From Mesotaenium endlicherianum (Eukaryota; Streptophyta; Zygnematophyceae; Zygnematales; Mesotaeniaceae): a DNA stretch of 24,355 bases. The stretch spans positions 370,016 to 394,370 of the forward strand of contig WELA01002318.1 in NCBI GenBank assembly GCA_009602735.1, written 5' to 3'. Each line of letters starts with the position of its first letter. The first letter of the stretch is position 1. The translations under genes were made by a program, and so were the position numbers. Below the pieces are notes generated by a model. It searched no databases. It saw nothing but the letters and a program-made list of their open reading frames with translations, and was not told where the DNA came from. Below are positions 1 through 8,763 of the stretch, in pieces.

Positions 1-1018
1 GGGGGGGGTGGAAGGGCAGGCAAGGAGGGGAGGGTTTGACCTGTGGGGCCGGCGATGCGCAGGTTGAGAAGCTCCACGGGGTCGGCGTCCACCAGCACAG
101 CAGCATACAGCGTGCACCTGCTCCATTAAGGGAACGCCAGCCCCCGCATTGCACACATCACCACCATCACCACCAGCAGCAACAGCAGCAGTATGATGAG
201 AGAAGACCAGCAGCCGTACTGCTAGAAGAAGGCCAGCAGCAGTTCTATTGCATTAAGAATGGGTGGCGGAAGCAGGGTTGAAATCAGACAAGGCAGTTGC
301 GTTTTCCAAGTAAACCCCGCCCCCCAAACCCTCCCGGCCTGCCCAATGTACGTCATACCTGTCAATACCTGCCCCTAGCTCCTGCCTCAATGCCAGCCCA
401 ATGCCCCTTCCGCAGAGCTGTAGGGGCCTGGAGGATCACGTGCGCGAAGGGCAAGGCTTGCTTCTGGGTCCAACCTAACAACAGGCTTCGGCAAGATGGA
501 TGCCATGGCCAAGTGTGAGCCAAAGGAATGAGCAATGACGAAGGGGACATCTGCTAGAAGCCAGGCTCAGCTAGGCCAGATACAATTTGCCAGGGCCTAC
601 AACACCCCAAACCCTATCCCAGGAACCCCTGTAGGCCGCTCTTCAGTCGGCTGGCTTAGCAGGGTGTGCTCCCAGCAGTGCAGGCTGGCGTGAAGTAGAG
701 ACCAACTCTTATTCGGCAGTCTCAGAGGGTGACAGCGCTGGAGATTATAAACCCGGAGAAGCCCTCTGAGATAGCAACGTGCCAGCCGGGATTCTAGCAC
801 GCGATTGACGGGCTAAGCACTGGCATACAGGGACGACAGTGATTGGCAGGAAGCGAGCAAAGCCCCAAACCCTGCCCCCTTCACTCCAAGAGAAAGAAGC
901 TTTTGGGGCACACGAATTGGTCGCTCACCAGCCACAAATTCCTACTCACACCCACCACCCCAGACCTCGTTAATGATAGCAAGGACGTATGCCTACATGC
1001 GTACCAAGAAGAGGTCCG
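1..1018. other. Left-edge region without a recognisable gene
   Basis: The window opens with a run of eight G, suggesting a contig edge. Short open frames on both strands have no recognisable domain, no consistent start and no convincing splice chain, so none is called. Later exons of the minus-strand gene whose donor lies at 1024 should fall here or off the edge, but I cannot pick them out. A short CAC/CAT/CAG repeat tract is listed separately. Confidence 0.4.
155..191. repeat. Trinucleotide-rich CAC/CAG microsatellite
   Basis: A tract of CAC/CAT triplets runs directly into CAG/CAA triplets. On the plus strand it would read as His then Gln runs, but no gene could be built around it. It is most simply an imperfect microsatellite. 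Confidence 0.7.
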
Positions 1019-1024
1019 ACTTAC

Positions 1025-1701
1025 AAAGCCAATTCGCGAGCATCTCTCTTTGTTGCCAATAACTTAGGTCCTCGTCGCCTGCTCCTTCTGGGTGCTGTAG
1101 CCTCAGACCCACTGCTAAGTGTCTTTCCAGGCCTTTCTACTTTCACTACGTCAAATTTGAGCTCATCTAAATTGAAGTCATCAGCAACAGCGCCCTCATC
1201 CTCCTCCTGGCTGTCTTTGCTGTCTTTGACACTATCAGCATCTTCAGACAGTGTTCCCGGGTGATCATCCACTACCTCGTCAGGATCTGCTCTGATTCCA
1301 ACAACATAGTCTTTACGGGAGTCAGAAATATCAGAAGCATTTTCACTTCCTTTTCCCTTATCAGTGACCACATCGCTCCTGCCTCCATTGTTCATGCAAG
1401 CTACGGATCGGTATCCCGAAAGGCTATTCTTTAAGCAAAACTTCCCCAGAGTTTGTTGTACAGAGAATCCAAGACCAAGATTTTGATTGCGGAACCAGCC
1501 ATCATCCCCGGGCATTGTCCCGCTTCCAGATTTTCTGGCAATGTGCAGGGCCCCATTGACAACGCGCTTCCGTTGTAATTGACTACGACTAAGACCACAT
1601 GTCTTATTCAGTTTGTTGCTATCAGACTCAAAGCCTATGTGCAGACTGCTGCCTGGCAGTTTTACGCCACAAAGGCCACAAGTGTGCATGCATGCCAGCA
1701 T
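1025..1701 (-). CDS. Likely exon of an unrecognised protein, acidic C-terminal half
   Basis: An open frame of about 225 codons starts at an ATG (minus strand, 1701-1699). I do not recognise the family. The first 60 residues are Cys/Ser/Arg/Lys-rich with few acidic residues, which could be an organelle transit peptide (weak inference). The middle is Gly/Asn-rich around a short DDGWFRNQNLGLGF stretch. The second half is strongly acidic (Asp/Glu/Ser) and ends in a basic cluster, RRSRRRGPK. The frame closes at TAA, but that stop overlaps a near-ideal splice donor (GTAAGT beginning at 1024), so the exon probably ends at 1025 and the protein continues leftwards. No following exon was identified. 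It reads away from the transposon and lies outside it. It could also be a chance open frame, though its length and compositional layering argue against that. Confidence 0.45.
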
Positions 1702-1944
1702 TGCCTGAGTAGCTTGAAACCTGCGTATTCTTCAGCCTTAAGAGCAGCAACAGGATACACTTGTGCAAATCCCAGCTGTTGAAGACTAACTCGACTTATT
1801 TATCAGAAAGGGATTTTTACTCAAGAATCCTGATGCTTCAACACCGAACGATGATTTTGGGTAAGACGTGATACATTCCTCTTATCGGAGAGTGCCCGAG
1901 CGCCTCTCAAACCCACTCAAATCTAAGCATGACGGACGGCCAAG
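1702..1944. other. Spacer upstream of the minus-strand exon
   Basis: This should hold the promoter or upstream exons of the minus-strand gene at 1025-1701. No clear TATA box or coding signal was found. Confidence 0.3.
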
Positions 1945-2109
1945 CACTGACCAAAGTACCAGCAGCAGCATATCCTTAAACCCCGAAGTTCAGCGTACGG
2001 ACATTACGGGCGACCACCGCTAGACTGATGCGCTCTTGATTGCTCTCTATATATTCGGTCTCAAGCTTAAATGAATCCCCCACCTCTTCAGGACCGTCAA
2101 GGACAGTGA
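1945..2109 (+). repeat. Flanking direct repeat, left copy
   Basis: This 165-bp segment, from CACTGACCAAAGTACC to GGACAGTGA, closely matches 12927-13090 in the same orientation on the other side of the transposon. Differences are scattered substitutions, a 9-bp GCAGCAGCA-type length change and a short indel around TCTATATATTCGG. It stops at the transposon boundary. It corresponds to the inner part of the 236-bp tandem unit seen at 12849-13154, so the transposon sits within or beside a repeat array. At 165 bp it cannot be a target-site duplication of a Harbinger element, and I see no reverse transcriptase to make it an LTR. Confidence 0.8.
2107..2109. repeat. Target-site duplication, left (TGA)
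   Basis: TGA directly abuts the left terminal repeat and is matched by TGA immediately after the right one. Three-base duplications are what PIF/Harbinger transposases make. Confidence 0.8.
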
Positions 2110-2127
2110 CAGTGATTACCCATTAGC
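2110..2127 (+). repeat. Left terminal inverted repeat
   Basis: CAGTGATTACCCATTAGC is the exact reverse complement of 12765-12782. Beyond these 18 bases the two ends diverge, with only scattered shared words such as GTAGAC and CAGACC. Confidence 0.92.
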
Positions 2128-2979
2128 AACAATTTCGACGATATCCCGTCCGTAGACCACCTGTTCAGACCACCTCGCCAGACTCGATGTCCAGATGCAC
2201 TCATCAACGGCCGACAGTTGTAGTCCGGGACGGACCACGACGTCAGCATCTGTCTACACGCGTGAAAGGTCGTTGGCCAAAAGTGTAGAGTGACTTGATC
2301 GATCCACAAGAAACAAAGCACAACCATCGCAAATCAACCGAAAACATTTGCAATCCACCGCTATGTTTTTATATACCTGGGATAAAACAAGCATACGAGA
2401 CGCAATCTGCCTCGTTTGTCCGCGAAATGGCACGATGTCGGGCTCGGCAGCTGATCATGGTAACGGTGTAACCACGTTCGTCCGCATGCGCGTGGAGCTT
2501 CCCCACCTCCACGGTCTGCAGACTCTCCCGAGCAGTCTCGACTGGTCTGAACTGGTCTGGACTAGCATTTTTGCATCGATACATCGGGGTATCGTTGTGG
2601 CTGCAGACTGCTTCGGACTACCGGCAGACCGAAGTCGACATTGGTTGCTTTACCTCGTGGTCGGGGCACCGCACGAATTGCCCGAAAAAAATCTCACATT
2701 CTCTGACATGAATGAAACCCGCACGGTTTCCCTCCAGAAGCAATTTGCCACATCAAGCACCTCTACAAGTTTTTCAAAGACAAATGTGCAACCCTCGGCA
2801 CAAAATGTGTGCACCACATAACGGCTGACTTGCCGGCGCCTTGTGCCGTCCGTCTGCATCAAGCACTTGACACAAATGTATTGACTCACAGCTGTGCATG
2901 CAACTCCTCTCACAGCAGTAGGGGTGCTCAAGTATAAGAGAATGCAGCTCCACCCCCTCATTATCCACGAGTTGCTGCC
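2128..2979. promoter_or_regulatory. Left subterminal region and upstream region of the Myb-like gene
   Basis: No convincing gene is seen; the longest open frame lacks a good start and any recognisable domain. The first 110 bases hold the word GACCAC three times (near 2155, 2170 and 2234), a possible subterminal binding site. A 10-bp direct repeat ACTGGTCTGA/ACTGGTCTGG lies at 2541-2560. A TATA-like TATAAG at 2933-2938 sits about 45 bases before the ATG at 2980 and is the best promoter candidate. Confidence 0.45.
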
Positions 2980-4899
2980 ATGGATCCCAAGGACAAGCCA
3001 GCAGGTCGTGAGTGTGAAAATGAACGCCCACCTTCCTGCGCTGGTCTAAGTTCTTGTACATCTCCGTCTTTGTTGCCAACTTCAGCCCTGCAGGGGTCCT
3101 ATGTAAACCATAATTTACACCACCCTGTGCAATATGCAGCTCATTATTCAACGCAGCCCGGTCCCCAGTTCCCTCAGGGAGGTAACCCCTTCGTGCATGT
3201 GCCGAATCGGCAGGCCCCGCATACATATTGGAATCCAGCTGTCAGCAGCTCCGAAGGTGTGACTGGACAACACGTTTCCACACAGCTCTCCTTCACCGCC
3301 ACTGGCCTTCAACAGCTGCAGTCGCCATCGATTCCACCTGGCACCGGGTTGGAGTTCGTGGCGTTGGTCGTGCCTTCGTCTCCTGTTAACATCACAGAGG
3401 TAAGACATAATGTAAAGCCCGCACGTACGCAGCAATTAGTGGTGCCTGCAAGATGCCTTACCACCCCTGCTGTCTACTGCTCCGTACTGAAATCGTTTCG
3501 TGTCACGTCGCAGGTACGCTCTACCGCCTCTACTGCTCAGCCCTCCTCGGTAACCGACGTCACTGTCCCTGCGAAGACTACCCCATGGTCAGATCCCGAG
3601 AAGTGTCATCTCATTGACGTCCACTCTGCCATGATGAAGAGAAAAAAGGACAGCTCCAACGACCCCCACGCAAAGTTTCAGACTGTCACCCAGATGTGGG
3701 ATGAGCTAGCGTTGGACCTCAGGCTACTCACTAATATTGAGAGGACAGGGACGGCCGTTTCCAAATTCTGGAGCAAAATGCTCAAGGGCCTGAAGACAAT
3801 CTGGGACTACGAGTACAAGCCGCACACTGGACAACCGTCGTTCTGGGAGTTAGAGACCACCTACCGTAAAAACCATGGCCTCTGGGCAGATGGGCACTGC
3901 CCAAAGAAAGACGTCTACGATCACTGGGCCAGAATAGCTGAGAATAGCCTGGCATACAACAACCCCGGCGAGCAAGACCATAACGCACTTATGGAAGCGC
4001 AACGCAAGAGAAGGGTTGCAGCTCGCAGGCTAGCAGCAGCTGCTACTCGTGCAGCCTGGGACAAGGGCCCGGCAGGTACCTCAAGGGCAACCTCTGCAAC
4101 TCCACAGACACCTTCTTCGCAGAATCCAGCACGTGCGGACAGCCTTCCTCCCCCCGCGGCATCTCAAAGGACTGCATCTGGTATGTATGCAGACCTTGGA
4201 GATATGAATGAAGAACCTGGATTGGATGATTGCTCAAGCCCAACCAGGGATGAGGACGACTCTGCTGAAGATGTGCCCCTCCCACAGGCGACTCCTACGG
4301 CAGCACCAAGGCCAACGCGCGAGGCGTCGCCCCTCCAGAGCCCTCCGCAACCCCGCCCTGCAACCACGCCGTCTCGTCCTATGCCACCACGCGCAGCATC
4401 ACCGCCAGTTACTTCTTCCCCAGGTACTACTGGGGCAGACGCAACTGCCATTGGTAGGCGTCGAAAGCGATACGTTGCTGACGTCGCTGCACAAGCAGAG
4501 CTCAGTGCAGCTGCTGAGGTAGGCGGGAAACGACAGGAGTGCATGCTCTCGGCGTTTCAGGAGCAACTGGCCATCCAGAGAGGGCGCGATGCTGACCAGC
4601 GGGCCGCTGACACCGCTAGACTTTTGTTTGTCCAGGAACAGCATGCTATGAAGATGCAACAGATGCAAATCCAACAGGCATTGCAGATGAAAATGTTGAC
4701 CAAAAAATTAGCGGTGCAGAAGAATGTGGGGAACGGTATGGTTGCTGCCTTCAATAGACTAGCAGATATTGCGGCAAGTGGGGCTGCAACTGGGCCGAGT
4801 GCGCCCTCTGCCGGATGCGCTACCGCTCGTGCACAGTCCCCATCTGTACCCTCCGGTACATCTGCTCCAGTGTCGCCCCGTCACGTACCAGGCTCGTAG
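2980..4899 (+). CDS. Myb/SANT-like (trihelix-type) DNA-binding protein of a Harbinger transposon
   Basis: This is a 639-residue frame with an ATG in strong context (GCCATGG). Residues 1-195 are Pro/Ser/Thr-rich and without a recognised fold. From about residue 200, the TPWSDPEK start, the spaced tryptophans (WDELALDL, FWSKMLKGLK) and FWELETTYRKNHGLW fit a Myb/SANT-like domain of the kind encoded by the second gene of PIF/Harbinger elements. There the protein binds the terminal region and helps the transposase enter the nucleus and engage DNA. A Pro/Ala/Ser-rich linker follows (about 360-490), then a basic GRRRKR cluster near 492 that could be a nuclear localisation signal. A Gln/Met/Lys-rich coiled coil at about 540-590 is suited to dimerisation. 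The gene lies next to the left end and faces the transposase gene. A candidate in-frame intron is noted separately. Family assignment is confident; the partner role comes from the family. Confidence 0.85.
   Translation: MDPKDKPAGRECENERPPSCAGLSSCTSPSLLPTSALQGSYVNHNLHHPVQYAAHYSTQPGPQFPQGGNPFVHVPNRQAPHTYWNPAVSSSEGVTGQHVSTQLSFTATGLQQLQSPSIPPGTGLEFVALVVPSSPVNITEVRHNVKPARTQQLVVPARCLTTPAVYCSVLKSFRVTSQVRSTASTAQPSSVTDVTVPAKTTPWSDPEKCHLIDVHSAMMKRKKDSSNDPHAKFQTVTQMWDELALDLRLLTNIERTGTAVSKFWSKMLKGLKTIWDYEYKPHTGQPSFWELETTYRKNHGLWADGHCPKKDVYDHWARIAENSLAYNNPGEQDHNALMEAQRKRRVAARRLAAAATRAAWDKGPAGTSRATSATPQTPSSQNPARADSLPPPAASQRTASGMYADLGDMNEEPGLDDCSSPTRDEDDSAEDVPLPQATPTAAPRPTREASPLQSPPQPRPATTPSRPMPPRAASPPVTSSPGTTGADATAIGRRRKRYVADVAAQAELSAAAEVGGKRQECMLSAFQEQLAIQRGRDADQRAADTARLLFVQEQHAMKMQQMQIQQALQMKMLTKKLAVQKNVGNGMVAAFNRLADIAASGAATGPSAPSAGCATARAQSPSVPSGTSAPVSPRHVPGS
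3400..3513 (+). other. Candidate 114-nt intron, in frame, within the Myb-like gene
   Basis: GAG|GTAAGA at 3400 is a near-consensus donor and TCGCAG ending at 3513 a good acceptor. The interval is 114 nt, a multiple of three without stops, so the frame stays open whether or not it is spliced. Removing it would delete 38 residues just before the DNA-binding domain. This is inference from splice consensus only. Confidence 0.4.
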
Positions 4900-5226
4900 T
4901 GGGTTCATTTGCTCCTGCTGTTCCGCTGGCTGTAGCTCGCACAATTGAGTAAGCTGTCAGGTCAAATACTAGTGCAGCAGTAGTACTTGTGTGTAGGCCC
5001 TGTAGTGCCAGGTGTATGGCTGCAGCAACACATCTGTACAGCTATTCATTTTATCCAATACATTTGTTTACTACATGGTTTCCATATGACATGTGTGCTA
5101 GCTTAATGTCTTATTCCTCCAGGTTTATATTTACCCCTGCATGTGTGTGCAGTGCTCAATCAGTTGTTGTGAAGCGTTTGCCGTCAAAGGCCGCCAGTAT
5201 GTCGTTGCACTCCGGACTGCGATGTC
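4900..5226. other. Spacer between the Myb-like gene and the LRR remnant
   Basis: No gene is recognised. It should contain the 3' end of the Myb-like transcript. Short open frames here resemble nothing and have no consistent extension. Confidence 0.4.
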
Positions 5227-5229
5227 GTG

Positions 5230-6594
5230 AGTCAGTCCTGCTTGGGTGCAGGTCCAGTACCCTTCTTCTCAGTACTAGTCCTCAACCCAGTGCCTCGATG
5301 CCCCTGCTTTGAGACTGACAATAAGTGTGTGGTTGGATGGACCCCACAGGAATTGGCTCCTTTCTTCACAGCACTAGGGACAGACTTTCCGCACATCAAA
5401 TCAGTTGCACTAATACTCATGGGAGATGATGGGGCACTCACAACCGCAGCGCACTTCTTCAGCACGCCTAGTTGAATCGAAGAACTGTATCTGGACTTTC
5501 GTACGGTGGACTGTGAGTTTAGCACTACAGCCAGCCTGAAGTTTGGCCGGGCATTGGAAGCTATGGACCTCATGGCACTGGTTCACATGAAGAAGCTGAC
5601 ATGCGACTGCCAGCGCATGCGCCTGTGGTCGGCCTCGTACCCAGGTTGTGTATTTTCTATCAGCAAGTCCATCCCTCGGCTGACTACTCTCCGGGAGTTC
5701 CGCCTTGTGACTAATGATTTGGAGGTTCAGCGTCATTGAGCGGCATAACCACCCTGAAGGAGCTCTTGATGCCTTATGTCCAGGTGCACTCTTGCCCTGC
5801 CTCCTCCATCCATGTACCTTGCTTGCAGTTTGTGTGAAGCAACCATCTGAGTGCGTGCATTGGTGTCATTCCTAACGCTCTTTGTTATTGCTTGTTTTGT
5901 CCATGCAGTTCGCCGACGCAGGCATGCAGGGGGTGGACATTGTGTCCAAAATGACGCAATTGACGTCCCTCAATGTGGGGTCTGTGTGCCCACACCCGTG
6001 GGAGGTTGGGCATCCGGACATGACCCCCATGCGCCCCCTCCCCCCCGCATTGTGCTCTATCATGCGCAAATTGACAATATGTGGTACTATCCCGCGCATT
6101 ATTACGCGCCCATGCCTTTGTTAGAGGAGCTGGACCTAGTCGTTAACAAACAGATGCAGAGAAACTACTTTTCATTTACGCCTAATCTGCGCGTCCTGCA
6201 CTTGACTATGAACGAAGAGGTGCTGTGGCCCGCCTTGCATGTCCTTACGGGGCTTAGCACTCTCTACCTTAATTGGATGGGCGGGGATGGCTCGAGCTCA
6301 GGTCGGAAGACAGACCCTCCCACAGACTCTGTCTGGCACACAATGGATGCGCTTGCAGGTTTGCAGCTGCTCAAGCTGGGTAGCTGCCAGCTGTTACAGC
6401 TCATTGACGGTCTCGCTTGTATACCCGTGAACACGTCTGTGTCATTTTGTTGCACATGCTTAGGAACGTTCACATGGCATCATAGCCATGCCCAGTATTC
6501 TGCGCGACTGGCATGCTACAGGCTTAGCGACGATGATGCACGTTTGCTTTTCAAGGACACGAGACGCAGAGCGATGCAGTTGCTGGCTGAGTAG
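5230..6594 (+). pseudogene. Decayed leucine-rich-repeat gene carried in the transposon
   Basis: LRR-like segments follow in order: IEELYLDFRTV, LTTLREFRLV, ITTLKELLMPY, MTQLTSLNVGS, LLEELDLVV, LRVLHLTMNE, LSTLYLNWMG and LQLLKLGSCQL. They do not form one frame. A TGA at 5473-5475 interrupts an otherwise continuous frame. A one-base frame change is needed near 5715, and another near 6110 between the LTSLNV and LLEELDL blocks. An intron is supported at 5784-5908 (CAG|GTGCAC to CATGCAG). The last 160 or so codons, to TAG at 6592-6594, are uninterrupted. I read this as a captured host-type LRR gene that has decayed. Undetected short introns or assembly errors could explain some breaks, and TGA readthrough is possible but unsupported. 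LRR proteins bind other proteins; the partner and purpose here are unknown. No corrected sequence is implied. Confidence 0.6.
5784..5908 (+). other. Probable intron in the LRR gene
   Basis: The donor CAG|GTGCAC and the acceptor CATGCAG|TT, preceded by a pyrimidine-rich stretch (TTGTTATTGCTTGTTTTGTCC), flank 125 nt. LRR coding resumes directly after it with FADAGMQGVDIVSKMTQLTS. Confidence 0.6.
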
Positions 6595-7217
6595 ATTCGG
6601 ATACGACAGCGCGTATGTAGTCAGGTTTAGGATACATTTAGTGTGAGTGTTGTGAGCAGTAGAAGTACTGTAGGATTATACTTGTATTGTAATTGCTCGC
6701 GCGCTTCCGCTTATTTCAGAGATATTGTTGTTGTTGTATTATGCAAACCTGCGCGTACACAGTCTGGCAGCATGCATGACTTGCAAACATAATACAAATA
6801 TGCAAATGGTTTATAACTAAATATAATAGACCTAGTACTTAGTGGTCACACTGCATATAGGGTTGCGCTCTACTGTCTAAAAAGACGCAATGTCTAGCAA
6901 CACGCAACGCCAGCATCTGAATCCAGTACGACCTTTCATCTCCTGTGCAATTAGACAACGTAACCTATGATACAAGTAAACCTATGACACAAACCTGCAT
7001 GTAGACAGTGATGTGCCACTTACACGTCAACATAATAAACTAAGCATACAAGACAGTGCATTATACCTGAAAGTCCTCGCAAACTATGTTACAATTGTAG
7101 AGGCAGAGGCAGGTTCAGTCGTGCTGCGGCCCCTATGATGTACAGGCGTAACTGTGTTGATCCCCTGTGGCTTATGTCGCCAGCTAATGTAGCCTCAAAG
7201 ACAGCTTTGCAACATTG
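6595..7217. other. AT-rich spacer between converging genes
   Basis: This spacer of about 620 bp separates the 3' ends of the LRR remnant (+) and the coiled-coil-type gene (-). It is clearly more AT-rich than the flanks outside the transposon. No gene is seen. AATAAA occurs at 7034-7039 and TGTAA-like words near 6687, but these are too common in AT-rich DNA to call as polyadenylation signals. Confidence 0.4.
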
Positions 7218-7604
7218 TTAAAGGTTTGAAGGGCTGCAACCATCCCTGTTGCGGTCATCCCCCATGTTTATTACCAAAGCAATGAGGTGTAGAAATTCCT
7301 CATCTTCAGGATTGCATTTCTCAAGCACTGAGTAAATCTGCCTTCTGTTAGATATGTCTAGTTTAACAGCACTGATCCTGTCATTGATATCGGCGCTCTT
7401 CACGTGCAAAAATCTCTCCAACTCAGGTGCGTGCCGAGTCATCCTTGCACGGGACGTTGTAAGCTGAACCTCACTGAAATCTTCCTCTAAGTCCAGCAAC
7501 TCCTCTTCCAGGCTGCACACTTGTGCTTGAATTACTGTTTTTCCAATCTCCATAGAAGCACGCGCTATCCCACGAGCGCATGTCACGTTGTCTGAAGCAT
7601 CCAT
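7218..7604 (-). CDS. Small coiled-coil-type protein of unknown function
   Basis: A 128-residue frame begins at ATG 7604 in ideal context (GCCATGG). The same frame is open upstream to an ATG at 7643, but a splice-acceptor-like CTACAG lies just before GAAGAAGCCATGG, so the upstream part may be an intron and the first exon may be 5' UTR or further coding sequence within 7605-8100. The protein is rich in Glu, Asp, Leu and Arg. Heptad-like segments, VCSLEEELLDLEEDFSEV and later SADINDRISAVKLDI, suggest helical coiled coils. No enzyme motif is visible. It diverges from the methyltransferase gene across about 1.16 kb, so the two may share a regulatory region. It might be an accessory or partner protein of the element, or a cargo gene; I cannot tell which. 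Confidence 0.55.
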   Translation of the reverse strand: MDASDNVTCARGIARASMEIGKTVIQAQVCSLEEELLDLEEDFSEVQLTTSRARMTRHAPELERFLHVKSADINDRISAVKLDISNRRQIYSVLEKCNPEDEEFLHLIALVINMGDDRNRDGCSPSNL

Positions 7605-8763
7605 GGCTTCTTCCTGTAGCACAACAAGTACATTGAGCAGCATCACAGTACTTAGAAAACAGCAATTGCATATACAAAGTACTATATTATTTTGAGTTAT
7701 ACCTCAATCAACAACTGCTGAGAGTTGTTCAACTATCACAAAAACAGCAATTGCACATACTAATGCAAAACAAAAACAGTTACAACAGCCAATGTATGAG
7801 CAGCACAACTACAGTATATTACACACACAGCATAACAAAAGAATAGGAACAACAGGAACTTAGCACTCGCATCAGAAAAATCCAAAAACAGAAGGAAAGT
7901 AGAGTACCATTTAGGCTGCTCCGAAGGTTCGCGGCTGGAAAGGGCATCCACAAGACAGAGACGTAGACGATCACGCAGAAAGGTCCCCTGGTTACCAGAA
8001 AGGAGTGCCTAATTCGGCTGTTCAATCCCCGCTATTTCAAGTTTGCTATTTCACTTTCAAGGGTACGCACACGAGTTTCAGACACATGGTTTTTGGAGAG
8101 CGAAGTAGGCAAAGGAAGAAGCAAACAGTGAACTTAAACAGAGCATAAGACCCACGAATGAGAAAAGATGAGCACGAAGGCAAGAAATGGGTATGGATGT
8201 ACCGAGATCAAGTTGGATATGCAAAGAAATGTTTGGGAATTGTGGTCGTAGATTACAATAGCCATGCAGCCCTATGCAGGAAGTGGCAAAAATGGTAGTG
8301 ACCTTGTAGGGAGTCGATGGCACTCGATGCTGCAAAATGCTGCAAAATGCTGGCAAGAATAGGCAAGACTGTGAAAAGACGCAACAAGACACAAAATTAC
8401 AAATCGGTTGTAGAAGATACCGACAATAACGACAGCTACCGAACACGACGGACAGTCAAAAACCGCTGACCAAAATAAACTGCAACCGTCAAAAGTGACA
8501 TAATGTCAGACGACCACAATATGGAGCAGTGTACAGCAGTTTAGAGCAATTTAGAGCACGTTAATTAAATCATAAAATAGCGACTAAAATTTTAACAACC
8601 CTACATTCAAAGCCACATAAAAAAAAGGGTACATGGTGCTGAAGAATCAGCACTTGGTACTCCAACTACTCTGACATGAGTGAGACAAGCGTGGGAATCA
8701 TTAAAGTGTCTATTCTACCACACCTCTAACTGTATCATTATATATTCAACTGTCCTGCTCACT
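7605..8763. promoter_or_regulatory. Divergent upstream region of the coiled-coil-type and methyltransferase genes
   Basis: These 1.16 kb separate two divergently oriented genes and probably hold both promoters. Minus-strand open frames here start with non-ATG codons and look like nothing known; one could be an upstream exon of the coiled-coil-type gene. Small direct repeats are visible: TGCAAAATGC twice at 8331-8350 and TTTAGAGCA twice at 8540-8558. The 100-200 bases before the methyltransferase start are AT-rich. Confidence 0.4.

Noticed and set aside
2348..2821. 157-codon open frame before the Myb-like gene
   Set aside because: It begins at a non-ATG codon, lies in the subterminal region, has no domain and competes with the likely promoter.
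8078..8446. Minus-strand 122-codon frame upstream of the methyltransferase
   Set aside because: No ATG at its start, Cys/Phe-rich chance-like composition and no splice support.
8680..8763. 28 extra N-terminal codons on the methyltransferase
   Set aside because: The upstream frame has no ATG; the first ATG (8764) is in good context and sits just before motif I.
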